Below are positions 11,240-20,978 of a DNA stretch of 45,832 nucleotides, one piece after another. The first letter of the stretch is position 1, and every line of letters begins with the position of its first letter. Source of the stretch: Paratrimastix pyriformis (Eukaryota > Preaxostyla > Paratrimastigidae); the NCBI GenBank assembly GCA_027972325.1, contig JAPMOS010000229.1, forward strand, positions 1-45,832. The letters are read 5' to 3'. A model generated the notes under the pieces. It worked only from the letters and a program-made list of their open reading frames with translations. It was not told the origin of the DNA and searched no databases. The translations under genes and the position numbers were made by a program.

Positions 11240-11970
11240 ACAGAGGCGTGTGTAATAAGTCGGGCCACCGTTGTTGGGTGGCAACAGCCTCCAGGTGGTG
11301 GAAGCGGTGGGGGCCGGGCAGTTGTTCGATGTTGTGAGAGGGGTGATTGGGGAGACCCGGGTATGGAGCAGGCAATCTGGGAGAAGGGGATTGATGGGCT
11401 GGATGAGCTTCATGATGGGGATGCAGGGGATGCGGTGGCGGACTTGCTGAGGAGAAAGCTCGGATCCCGACAGGAGCGCGGATGAGGGTGGTGCACGTCT
11501 GTCAGGAATGCGGAAGGGTGAGCGAGGGCCGCGAAAGGGAGCGGGACTGCCTGGTGGTGCGTCTGGAGAGGGACGGTGACAGAATGAGTGAAGCGGTCCG
11601 GAAGGTGGTGATGGCGGACGGACGGGTGCGGAAGAGGTGCCCAGAGTGTGGTGCCGATCGGTGGCACGCGCAGGAGGAACGGGCGGTGGGCATGGAGGAT
11701 GTCATGGTGGTCCAGGTGGTTCGCGATCGGCGGGACGGCAGGGTGGACCAGTCGCAGTGGCGGGTGCAGCCGGACCCCGTGGAAGTTCTTGGCACGAATT
11801 ACCGCCTGGAGGCGGCGGCGGAGTTCTGCGAAAGGAGAGGAGGGGGGCGACATTGGGTGGCGGTGAAGAGGATTGAAGGGCATGGTGGCGCTTCGATGAC
11901 AGCGTGGTGAGGGAGGTGGGCGAGGAAGAGACGAAGAATGGCGACATCTTTCTTTATGTGGCGGGGGCAG
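11240..11970 (+). pseudogene. LINE A ORF2: USP-like (C19) protease domain
   Basis: Conceptual protein spread over three frames. In order: Cys box RGVCNKSGHRCWVATASRW (Cys at 11272-11274), which fits the USP pattern G-x-x-N-x-G-x-x-C-[WYF]-x-x-[ST]; LDELHDGDAGDAVADLL, matching the QQDAxEFLxxLL box; a zinc ribbon with CQECG and CPECG; LGTNYRLEAAAEF then GGGRHWVAVKR, the His box (His at 11851-11853, where most USPs have GHY); and RFDDSVVREV then GDIFLYVAG, matching the W-Y-x-F-D-D-S box and final strand. USPs remove ubiquitin from proteins. At least two frame changes break it here. OTU and Ulp1 peptidases are alternatives but have different motif order. Confidence 0.8.
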
Positions 11971-12179
11971 GGATGGGGTCGAGAATGCAGCGTTCGATGT
12001 GGGGACCGGCTTTGGAGGGGGAGCAAAGAAGGGGGCAGACGGGAGGGCACAAGGGGGACGAAGAGGGAGACGGGTAAGGCGGGGAGAGGTGAAGACCTGG
12101 AGGAGCATGAGGGCAGTCCGGGGTGCGCCCGGTAACGGGGACTCACCTGGGGTGCCCAGGTATCCTGGGGACGGGATGA

Positions 12180-13070
12180 GCAGAAAGGCCAGGAAGAAGC
12201 GCGGGAAGAAGGACGCGACAAGGAAGAAGAGGCAGGTGGCAAAGATGAGGGATATCGAGAAGACATATGACGAGAAGGCGGAGGAGGAGGAATTCCAGGG
12301 TGGAGAAGTGGTGCCAGGGCAAGAAGGAGGCCAACCTGAGGGCGGGGCCCGAAGGAAGAGAGCAATGTGGCGGACCTGCTGCGAGTTGGGGGGTCAACAT
12401 TGCCTCCTGCAAGAGACGAAAGGTACGAAAGACAACAAGCAACAGTTGGAGGAGAAGTGGATGAAGGGGTGGTGCTGGAGGAGCTCGGTGGTGGAGGACG
12501 TAGATGCGCGGCACCCCAAGGGGAGGTGATGATTGGGTATAGGCGGACCTTACAGATAGCAGTGCGCAAGGTCAGGGAGGTGATCCCTGGCTACTTGATG
12601 TTTCTCGATTGGTCGGAGGGGAAGACCAACCTGAGGCTCATAAATCTGTACTACCCAACTGGGGAGGAGAGGACAAGGTGAGGGTAAGGAATGTCATTAT
12701 CAGGAGGTTGGAAGAGTGCATGGCGGAGGGAGCAGCTGAGGGGAGGGGCGTGGTGGTGTACACGGACGCGAATAGCTGGGCCAAGGAGGTTGGTGAGCAG
12801 GAGATGCTGGGTCTGTATGACACGGCGAAGATGGTGGGTAAGCAGAACGAGATCACATTCGTGCGCAACAAGAAGAAAGGAGGGAAGGGGAGGTGGAGGA
12901 GGAGGGCAAGCAAGGGGGGAAGAAAGGGAGGCCAGGCTGGACCTTTGCTTGGCAAACGCAGGGGACGATGGCACGATTGCTGGACAATATGTGGGTGTGG
13001 AGAAATGAGGAGGTTCAATGGCAGGAAGTCACAGACCATCACATGGTTGTCACTGACTTGAGGAACATGT
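12180..13070 (+). pseudogene. LINE A ORF2: basic linker and APE endonuclease
   Basis: A lysine/arginine-rich linker (KARKKRGKKD, RKKRQVAKMRD, 12180-12260) could serve as a nuclear localisation signal. CLLQETKGTKDN (about 12400) carries the QET motif whose Glu binds the metal ion in APE-type endonucleases. LRLINLYYPTGEE and VVVYTDANSWAKEV fit the central strands. VTDHHMVVTDL (13028-13060) gives the terminal D-H pair of the active site. The first motif (WNxRG), visible in LINE B, is not clear here. Frame changes break the domain into three or four pieces. Confidence 0.75.
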
Positions 13071-13499
13071 TGCCGGCATGGGCGGGAACGCTGCGGAGGA
13101 AGGTGGCCATCTGCCCGTCCAAGTCGGACCTGGATGCGTTGCTGCGGGAGAAGAGGAAGGATGAGTATGAAGGGATGGTGGGGAAGATGCGCACGTACCG
13201 GGAGAAAGTGGCGGAATTGCTTCGGAAGGCAATGGAGAAGGGGCGGACCCATCGTTCGAGCAGATGAGTGGGATCCTGCGGGAGACGGCGGGGAAGGTGT
13301 TTGGGTTCCGGGACGTGGCCAACACAGACAGGGATTATGAGCCCCATCGCATGAAGAAGCTGAGACGGATGGCGATGGCGGAGCGGGACCCGAGCCTGAG
13401 GAGGGAAATGCAGAAGCAGTTGGCCAAAATGAGAGGCGTGCACTACAGGAAGAGGGATCGGGCGTTGGAAGGAAGCGCAAGCGCATATATAAGGGCATC

Positions 13500-15175
13500 A
13501 TGACAGACGGGGTGGCGCCGGTCACGTCGTATGCAACTAAGAATGTGGAGGGAAAGGTGGACAAAGTGGTCACAGATCCGGAGTCGGTGAAGAATGGATG
13601 GAGGAACTTCATGGCGGACCTGGCAAGGAGGGTGTTGCCGGTGGGCCCGAGGGTGGGGCGGGTGCCAGAAGGAAGGCCGCAGGAAGAAGGGAGGGTGATC
13701 ATGGCCCCTCACAACGCATGATGTTGAGACAATCCTGGGGGCGCTCCCGATGGTAAGGCGGCGGGCCCGGATGGAGTGACGGCAGAGATGATCCATGCCT
13801 GTGGGGAAGAGATCAAAGAGTGGTTGGGAGGAGATACAATGAGATGTTGGAGCGGAGTAGTGCCGCAGGAGCTCAAGGTCAGTTCGGTGTTCATGGCCAC
13901 GAAGTCGCAGACAGAACACCCTGGTGACCCTGCAGGCAGAAGGCCAATCACTTTGATACAGGTCTTTTGAAGGGCTGCAAGTGGTGGTGGCGTCGCGGTT
14001 CCAAGAATGGTGCGTACAGAAGAATGTGTTTGGGAGGAGCAGTTTGGGTTTCTGAGAGGGAGAAGGATTGAGACCCCAATTGCAGAAATTATGGGAGTGC
14101 TCACTGACTCGAAAATTATGGGAGGCAGGGAATTCCACATGTGCTCGTTAGATATCAAAAGGCCTATGATACAGTGGACATGGACGCACTGAGGAGGGGG
14201 TTGAGACGGATGGGGGTTGAGGAGGCATTCATCAGGTATGTGGATAGTCTGTACGAGGGGAGGAAGGCCAAAGTCATTACGGGTTTCGGGCTGACGGAGA
14301 GCTATGAGATAGAGAGAGGCATTAGTCAGGGGACCCGCTTTCATGTCTGCTATTTATCTCATTCATGGAGGAAGTGCTGGCAGAGGTGCGAAAGCAGGAA
14401 GGTGGGTATACCCTGGATAGTGGAAGGAAGGTGAAAGTCCTTGCCTTTGCTGACGATGTGATGCTGGTCACTCGAACCAAGGAGCAGATGGTACGGTTGG
14501 TCAACACAGTGAGACGGAAGGTGGAGGAGGCGGGTATGCAGCTGTCGTGGACCAAGTGTGACTACCTGTGTGGGGGTGAAGAGCAAGACGGACCTGGACC
14601 TGGGTGAGGGTCGAGTCATCAAGGTCCAGCAGAAGGGTGGGGCCATCCGGTACCTGGGAATTTGGATAGACGAGGAGATGAACATGAAGATCAACACGGA
14701 GAAGGTCATCCAGAAAATGTGTGGGAGGTTGCACAGGCTGATGGACAAGAAGGTCCCACCGAGGTTGATGGTGCAGATGATCAACGAGTGCGTGTCGACG
14801 TGCCTACAATATACGGCGAGGCAGTGCCCCATGCCGCAGAAGGACCTTGAGATTCTTCAACAGCGCTATGCGCGAGTATTTCGGGAGATTGGTGGGTGCT
14901 TGGGGAAATGCGACCCGGCGGAGGTGCTCTTCTTCCCGGAGGATGAGGGTGGGATGGGTCTCAAGGACCCGGTGGATGTGCACGACATGATGGTGCTCAC
15001 GCAACTGCTGGGCAGGGTGGCAGACCAACAAGGGTGCGGCGTGATGCTCCGTGAAGAGATAGCCCTGCTGCAAAAGTTGTGGACGACGAGTGAGCCGCTG
15101 CTGGACAACCCCGGGAAGTGGGTCAGACTGCACGCGAAGGAGAAGATGCCGGGGTGGTGTCGGGGATGTTGAGGA
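13500..15175 (+). pseudogene. LINE A ORF2: reverse transcriptase
   Basis: Motifs in order: ADGVTAEMIHA-type finger region (about 13770; in LINE B better preserved), FGFLRGRRIETPIAEIMGVL, MCSLDIK for the first catalytic Asp region, ESYEIERGISQG for the GxxQG box, and LAFADDVMLVT (FADD at 14446-14457). A thumb region with YLGIWIDEEMN follows. From 14558 a 204-residue frame is open and nearly identical in protein to LINE B (RLHRLMDKKVPPRLMVQMI). The nearby DNA differs mostly at third codon positions. Small indels break the N-terminal half. Confidence 0.9.
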
Positions 15176-15241
15176 TCTTGCACAAGAAGGGTTGGCCATC
15201 GTGAGGGATGGGGAAGTATTGAAAAGGAAGCGGAATGGGGA

Positions 15242-15742
15242 ATGCCGACAACACTGGAGGAGCTGGCAGAGCCATGCAAAATCACCAAGCGGCATAGGCA
15301 GACACTCATGAAGAGGGGCATCAGGAGTGTGGCTGACCTGATTGTGGGCGGTAGGTTTCAGTGGAAGGGCACGATGCCGCAGTACGTGGAGGCCATCAAG
15401 GAGCGGGTGTGTGTGTGGGGGAACAAAGTGGAGACGGAATATGTTAAGTTGGCGAGGAGGATCCGAGAGGAAGAAGTGGCAGAAAGAGATCGAAAGAGGG
15501 CAAGGACGGAACAGGAAAAGGAGGATAGCCGAGAGAGGGCGGGACGGGATACGGGCAAGAGAGAGGAGAATGGTGGGAAGGATCACGGGATCCCAGACCC
15601 GGAGAGGAAGATGAGACAAGCCAAGCTGATGGTGGGGCAAGGAGGAAAGCTGGTGGTCGTGGCGAAGAACAGGAAACGCCGAAGCGGGGAGTCGGGGTGG
15701 GAGGCCGCCAAGAAAGGGAAGCCCGACGAGCAAGGGGATGGC
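15242..15742 (+). pseudogene. LINE A ORF2 post-RT region, cut at 15742
   Basis: Begins TTLEELAEPCKITKRHRQTLM, followed by a long charged helical region (ARRIREEEVAERDRKRART) and a basic stretch. The same order occurs in LINE B at 38950-39250 just before RNase H. The frame runs on into block D copy 2 to 15892, but the last 50 residues there are read through antisense REL LINE sequence, so they do not belong to this protein. RNase H and everything after it are absent. Confidence 0.75.
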
Positions 15743-15937
15743 GAGACCCAGAAGGCGCTGGGCAACGTCGGGAGAAGGTGCCAACAGGAGAATGTCATCA
15801 AAGTAGCTCAGAACGCGAGGGACGACCAGGCCCAAGCCCTCTCCCGGGAGCATGAGCCTCGGAATTGCCTTGTCGGCCTCGAGGACCTGTAGGGCTGGGT
15901 CGAGGATCCCTGCAAACAAGGGGGGGCTCGCCGGGCA

Positions 15938-16091
15938 TCCCTCATGGGAGGAAATTTTAGCCGTGACACGGCTTATTTAGACGTGAATCACGGCTAATTT
16001 TGGGGAACCCTAGTCTTATTCTCACGTCTTATTTTCGCGGCTAAGCAGGCGGCCCGCGGCTAATTTTTCGCCATGAAAATAAGCCGTGATG
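15938..16091. repeat. Hairpin-rich CACGGCT/AGCCGTG segment, copy 2
   Basis: Identical by eye to 2213-2366. Complementary arms around CACGGCTTATTT and AAATAAGCCGTG are separated by about 120 bp that contain CGCGGCTAA words. Confidence 0.55.
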
Positions 16092-16095
16092 ACAG

Positions 16096-16150
16096 TAGCC
16101 CAGCAGCTAGAACGTCTGGTTCGAAGGGGCAACGTCACTGGTTCGACTCC
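16096..16150 (+). promoter_or_regulatory. tRNA-like Pol III A and B boxes, copy 2
   Basis: A box-like TAGCCCAGCAGC at 16096-16107 and B box GGTTCGACTCC at 16140-16150, same as copy 1. The tandem ~116-bp units follow at about 16162-16390. Confidence 0.5.
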
Positions 16151-16689
16151 TGGAAGGCGGTCAGAATTTAACAGAAGATTAAAATTCTGTGCCCGCTGTG
16201 TTTCGATCCCGCCACTTCCGCACCAAAAACAAGCAAGCTGCTGTTTGACTACGACGCCTGTAGCTCCCGTAAGCCAGTCCGAATTTATAACAGAAGATGA
16301 ACTTTCTGTGCCCGCTGTGTTTCGAACCCGCTACATCTGCCCCAAAACAAGCAAGCTGCCGTTTGACTACTACTCCTGTTGCCACACGAAAAAAGGGGGG
16401 AGGAGGGGGGGGATAGTGGAAGGGAGAGAAATTGAACGGCCCAGAGCGAAAAGCCATGCAGCGAGCGGAGCCATGCAGTCCTGCACGACAAACCTGACCC
16501 ACCCCCCCCCCCCCCCCCACACACACACAAAAGGCAACAGTTATTCACATGAGGAGTGTGTGTGTGAGAGGGCCATGCATGACAGACCCATAGCCCCTGA
16601 GAGCGCCGCCAGCAAACCCCCCCCCCCCCCCCAAAGAAAACATCACCAAGGGCGAGGAGCTGTTGGAGTTGGCCGTGCGGTGTGGTGGA

Positions 16690-18490
16690 GGCGGGGAGAG
16701 AGCGGCGATTCTGCGGACGGGGCAGAAGACCAGGCGGGGGCGGCAGAGAGGGCGGCCATGCGGCCGGAGATGGAGAGAGGGCGATGCGGGGGACCACGTG
16801 TTGGGAAAGAGCGGAGAGAGGGCCATGCAGGGGGGCGGCAGTGCGGAGAGAGTGCAGACCAGTAGCCTCCTGAGAGCGAAGCCAGCACTGGCGGATCCGG
16901 AATCCATGCCCCCCCACCCCCACAACACCAACACCCCAGCACCACCACCACCACCACCCCCCCCCCAACACCCCGGAGATAACAAAGAGCGGGTGAGGAG
17001 CTGTCCAGAGACGGTTGAAGAGGACAGTGGAGATCAGGCCCTGTCGTGGCATGCAGGGGGGCGGCAGTACGGAGAGTGGGCCATGCGGGGTGGCGGCAGT
17101 ACGGAGAGTGGGCCGTGCAGGGGGGCGGCACGGAGGCGGGAGTGCGCAGAGAGAGGGTCGTGCAGGGTGGCGGCCGTGCGGAGAGAGGGCCATGCAGAGG
17201 GGCGGCATGGCGGAGAGAGGGCCATGCAGGGGGGCGGCACGGGGGCAACAGTGCTGAGAGAGGGCCATGCAGGGGCGGGACGGGGGCGGCAGTGCGGAGA
17301 GATGGCCATGCAGGGGGGCGGCAGGGCAGACCAGTAGCCCCTTGAGAGCGAAGCCAGCACTGGCGGATCCGGAATCCATGCCCCCCCCACAACACCAACA
17401 CCCCACCCATCACCCCATCACCCCATCACCACCCCCCAACAGACAACACCCCGTAGATAACAAAGAGCGGGTGAGGAGCTGTCCAGAGACGGTTGAAGAG
17501 GACAGTGGAGATCAGGCCCTGTCGTGGCATGCAGGGGGGCGGCAGTGCGGAGAGAGGGCCATGCGGGGTGGCTGAGAGTGGGCCGTGCAGGGGGGCGGCA
17601 CGGAGGCGGCAGTGCGCAGAGAGAGGGCCATGAAGGGGGGCGGCAGTGCTGAGAGAGGTCCGTGCAGGGGGCGGGACGGGGGCGGCAGTGCGGAGAGAGG
17701 GCCATGCAGGGGGGCGGCAGTGCTGAGAGAGGTCCGTGCAGGGGGCGGGACGGGGGCGGCAGTGCGGAGAGAGGGCCATGCAGGGGGGCGGCAGTGCTGA
17801 GAGAGGGCCATGAAGGGGGGCGGGACGGGGGCGGCAGTGCGAAGAGAGGGCCATGAAGGGGGGCGGCAGTGCGGAGAGAGGGCCATGCGGGGTGGCTGAG
17901 AGTGGGCCGTGCAGGGGGGCGGCACGGAGGCGGCAGTGCGGAGAGAGGGCCATGAACGGGGGCGGCAGTGCTGAGAGAGGTCCGTGCAGGGGGCGGGACG
18001 GGGGCGGCAGTGCGGAGAGAGGGCCATGAAGGGGGGCGGCAGTGCGGAGAGAGATGGCCATGAAGGGGGCGGGACGGGGGCGGCAGTGCGGAGAGAGGGC
18101 CATGAAGGGGGGCGGCAGGGCAGACCAGTAGCCCCCTGAGAGCGAAGCCAGCACTGGCGGATCCGGAATCCATGCCCCCACAACACCAACACCCCACCCA
18201 TCACCCCATCACCCCATCACCACCCCCCAACAGACAACACCCCGGAGATAACAAAGAGCGGGTGAGGAGCTGTCCAGAGACGGTTGAAGAGGACAGTGGA
18301 GATCAGGCCCTGTCGTGGCATGCAGGGGGGCGGCAGTGCGGAGAGAGGGCCATGCAGGGTGGCGGCAGTACGGAGAGTGGGCCATGCAGGGGGGCGGCAC
18401 GGGGGCCGCAGTGCGCAGAGAGAGGGGGGCGGCAGTGCGGAGAGAGGGCCATGCAGGGGCGGCACGGGGGCGGCAGAGCGGAGAGAGGGC
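16690..18490. repeat. Expanded minisatellite with higher-order units, copy 2
   Basis: The ~30-bp GGCCATGCAGGGGGGCGGCAG-type minisatellite is arranged in three higher-order blocks. Each has ACCAGTAGCC...GGATCCGGAATCCATGCCC (16858, 17332, 18126), a C/A-rich tract, AACAAAGAGCGGGTGAGGAGC (16979, 17459, 18250), then an array of short units. Copy 1 has one such block. Block spacing is about 474 and 794 bp, the difference lying in the number of short units. Long Pro/Ala/His-rich frames on both strands are repeat artefacts. Confidence 0.9.
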
Positions 18491-18592
18491 GACGCAGTGG
18501 GCCGCTGCCTGCGCCCGCCAGTCGTGGGTCTGGCCAGTGATGACCACGTCGAGCAGACACCAGGTGCCGTCCGAGCCACGCGGGACAGACCA

Positions 18593-19980
18593 TCAGTCGT
18601 CGGCGTCCTCATCGTCGTCATCACCCGGGATCGGAATGTTGGCCACAACTTCGCCTTCGTCTTCGTCGTCTTCGTCTTCATCATCGCCTTCAGCCTCTAC
18701 AGTCTCCTTGCCCTGTTCTTCTCTTCCGGTTCTTGCTTCCCATGCAGGGGGGTGGAACACTTCCTTGCAAGCGCGGCATCTTGGGCGCCCTTCCGCGTTG
18801 CCATTCCTTTGGAAGGGGCAGTTCGGCTGACCTCCTTCCGGGGCTGCTTCTTGTCCACCCCGGATTCGGATGCCTGGTCGTCATCCAGGATCGTCCCGTG
18901 TTTGCGTGTACGCAGGCGTGTGGAAGGCGTCTCCTCTTTTGTCGGCGACGTCAAGTTCTTGGTCGTGGGTCTCGTCGGCGGCTTGGCTCGGGCCTTTGGC
19001 ACGTTCTTCCTGGGGGCGACACGGCCGGGTTCGGGCTCCTCCCCTTTAGGCAGAAGAAGAGGTTCCAGGTGATCTTCAGGCAGAACTAAGAGGCAAGAAG
19101 CGAGAGGTGATGATCAGGGAAACCGAAATGCCGACCAAAATCCGCGATAAGTTTCGAAATCATATTCCCTCGACTTCCCAAACGGAATGACAGATGTGTA
19201 ACCGCCTTGGCGAGAATTAGCATGAGAAGATCACCCGGAAGAGCACCCGAAAAAAAAAAACCCCAGACCTCGCCACCATTGACTTTCTCCTTGTTCCGGA
19301 TAGCTTCGCGGATCCGACTCAGTTGTGCAGTGGCCTGAGGCGAAATCTCAGTCCAGGTCAAGGTCTCTGCATCCAGAGCGGTGAGGAACTCGTACGTGAT
19401 GGAATAATACTTGATTAGAAGTAAAATAATATGCCCGATTTTCCATGTGATCTGGCGTTAAGGTTTTCGACTGACCGAAGACTAGCGAACTTTCAAGTTC
19501 GCTCGCCTTCTTTCCACGGAGGCGGAGCAGCCACATGAGATTCATACTCAAGTAAGCAGGTGTAACAGCGTCCTCATTCTGTTTGGCAATTCGCAATGCA
19601 GATTCCGCTCGAGTCGCTGCACTGTCCTGCGATGCCGGGAGAAGCTTCGGCATGATCGCAGGCGATCTCCTGGTGGAGGAAGAAACCATTCGGGGTTGCG
19701 GTGGAGTGAATGGAGGAGAGACAGCTTGAAGTGGAGGAGGAGAGGAAACAGGATCGAACTGGCGACATGTAGCCGAACCGCCACCACCCCCCATCGATTG
19801 GGCAATCATCGAAAATGCCTCAACTATTGAAGTACATTGACGAGTGAAGAGAGAGCAGAATCTCAGAAATCGACCCGCTTTTCGTATGACCTCATCGGGC
19901 AAAGCGAGTGGTTGCATTGCGCAGAAGCACCGGGGTGATTCACCCATTTCTGTTAAAATGGAAAGGTTTGAACGGTCCAC
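18593..19980 (-). CDS. Second gene of outer EnSpm-like element, copy 2
   Basis: Function unknown. A 210-residue frame (19980-19348) has a helical N-terminus (ALPDEVIRKAGRFLRFCSLF), a glycine/proline/serine linker and helical segments (ESALRIAKQNEDAVTPAYLSM, ASELESSLVFGQ). The next piece, in another frame (about 19420-19086), reads YYSITYEFLTALDAETLTWT to FPDHHLSLLAS and stops. Further on are a lysine/threonine-rich frame (19002-18697) and an acidic tail (ETVEAEGDDEDEDDEDE) with a stop at 18593-18595. Frame changes may be introns or damage; GT and AG sites are present but I could not choose among them. The first codon of the long frame is GTG; ATG codons follow at once. It is oriented away from the transposase, as in the inner element, which suggests an accessory transposition protein. 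Confidence 0.45.
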
Positions 19981-20007
19981 AATTTAACCAGTCATCGTTC
20001 ATTTTTG

Positions 20008-20290
20008 ATAGGGCACCGGGATGGCTTCGCCTTTGTCCAGTGTGCTTCAAAATATTGCGGTGGTTTCCCAACTACTATGAACGAAATTTGCGGCATCTTC
20101 GTAAATGTATCACCAGCAAAGAACCGGCAGCAGGAGGTGACGCGTTTGCTGCTCGAGAACTGGATGAGATGGTGCTCCGGGTTGCCGAGGAAGCCGCTCC
20201 CCTCGAAGAGCCACTTGACCGAGAATATTCCGCCGAAGAGGTCGCTCTGACCCTGTACGACTGGGTTGCACGAAACCAAATTTCGCGTCC
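20008..20290 (+). CDS. Outer transposase N-terminal exon, copy 2
   Basis: Plus-strand frame with LCPVCFKILRW and NLRHLRKC, a C-x2-C-x16-H-x3-C finger, then an acidic and leucine-rich region with EEPLDREYSAEEVALTLYDW. The finger is in the same place, relative to the minus-strand gene, as the C2H2 finger of the inner transposase. A possible donor (CGTCC/GTCAGG) lies at 20291, and the C/A-rich DNA that follows resembles other introns of this gene. The inner transposon begins 110 bp later, so it probably landed in the following intron. That this exon joins the frame at 25377 is inference. Confidence 0.45.
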
Positions 20291-20400
20291 GTCAGGCCTA
20301 ACACCCCCAACCCCAACCCCGATCCCCCAACTTCCCCCCTCCCGGGGTTCTAGCCGATCAGCACATTCAAATTGCGTGCTTGTTCTTCCCTCGTGCATGC

Positions 20401-20415
20401 ATACAAGATGAATCA
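20401..20415 (+). repeat. Left TIR of inner transposon
   Basis: ATACAAGATGAATCA, preceded by TGC (target-site duplication). ACAAG words recur in the next 80 bp. Confidence 0.85.
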
Positions 20416-20522
20416 CTTATGACAAGAATTCTACAAGACTTGTACAAGAACTCTACAAGCTGACCAACTTGTATTTTTAGTCATTAGTTTTTCTTGTGAG
20501 TTTGCTGGCTTGTGAAATCCTT

Positions 20523-20669
20523 GTCGTGATGTTTGTCGTGATGTTTGTCGTGATGTTTGTCGTGATGTTTGTCGTGATGTTTGTCGTGATGTTTGTCGTG
20601 ATGTTTGTCGTGATGTTTGTCGTGATGTTTGTCGTGATGTTTGTCGTGATGTTTGTCGTGATGTTTGTC
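20523..20669 (+). repeat. 12-bp tandem repeat GTCGTGATGTTT, 12 units
   Basis: Same unit as in copy 1 but with 12 copies instead of 9. It may act as extra subterminal transposase-binding sites, since it contains TTGTC; that role is inferred. Confidence 0.9.
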
Positions 20670-20739
20670 ATTTCCATGCGCAAGTGTTGTCGTGTTACAG
20701 TTCTTCCGGACTGGCTGAAAAGAAGGCAAGGAAAAAGGA

Positions 20740-20880
20740 AAAATTGAAAAAGGGTGTGGGGGGTGGGGTGGGGTGGGTGTGGATGGGGGGGGGGGGGGGG
20801 GGGGGGGATGGGGTGGCGGTTGGGTGGCGGTTGGGTCGGTTGGGGTGGGGGTGGTTTGAGGAGGGGATGGACAAGCCCAT
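20740..20880. other. G-rich tract, no gene
   Basis: Runs of G, with a homopolymer near 20786-20808 longer than in copy 1, and GGTTGGGTGGC repeats. No coding sign. The G-runs could form quadruplexes and are a likely place for sequencing error. Confidence 0.6.
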
Positions 20881-20978
20881 CACCGCCAAAGAAATTATCC
20901 AATCTTTGGGCCATCCATGGTAGAGCGGGGAGCCTGAGGTGCAGCTGCTCCAGGGCAGGGGCGATTCGGGGTTGGCAA

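Larger units (their letters stand above)
8952..15742 (+). mobile_element. LINE A (APE-type LINE with USP domain), 3'-truncated
   Basis: Non-LTR retrotransposon on the plus strand: ORF1, then ORF2 with a USP-like protease, basic linker, APE endonuclease and reverse transcriptase. It starts right after the GAT satellite with a short leader that shares GTTTGAATTT with LINE B. It stops at 15742, where block D copy 2 begins; in LINE B the homologous element goes on for more than 2 kb with RNase H and a C-terminal region. Loss of the 3' end is unusual for a LINE insertion, because reverse transcription starts there, so the junction probably came from later recombination or from assembly. Several frameshifts are present in ORF2. 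Confidence 0.9.

Noticed and set aside
12638-13702. 354-residue Pro/Ser/His-rich minus-strand frame
   Set aside because: Antisense of LINE A ORF2, whose plus-strand frames carry the endonuclease and RT motifs.
14804-15919. 371-residue minus-strand frame starting in the REL LINE slice
   Set aside because: Fuses 50 codons of real REL LINE RT with antisense of LINE A; a junction artefact.
16086-18540. Several plus- and minus-strand frames of 200-370 residues, Pro/Ala/Gly/Arg-rich
   Set aside because: They arise from the G-rich minisatellite in every frame and have no domain-like order.
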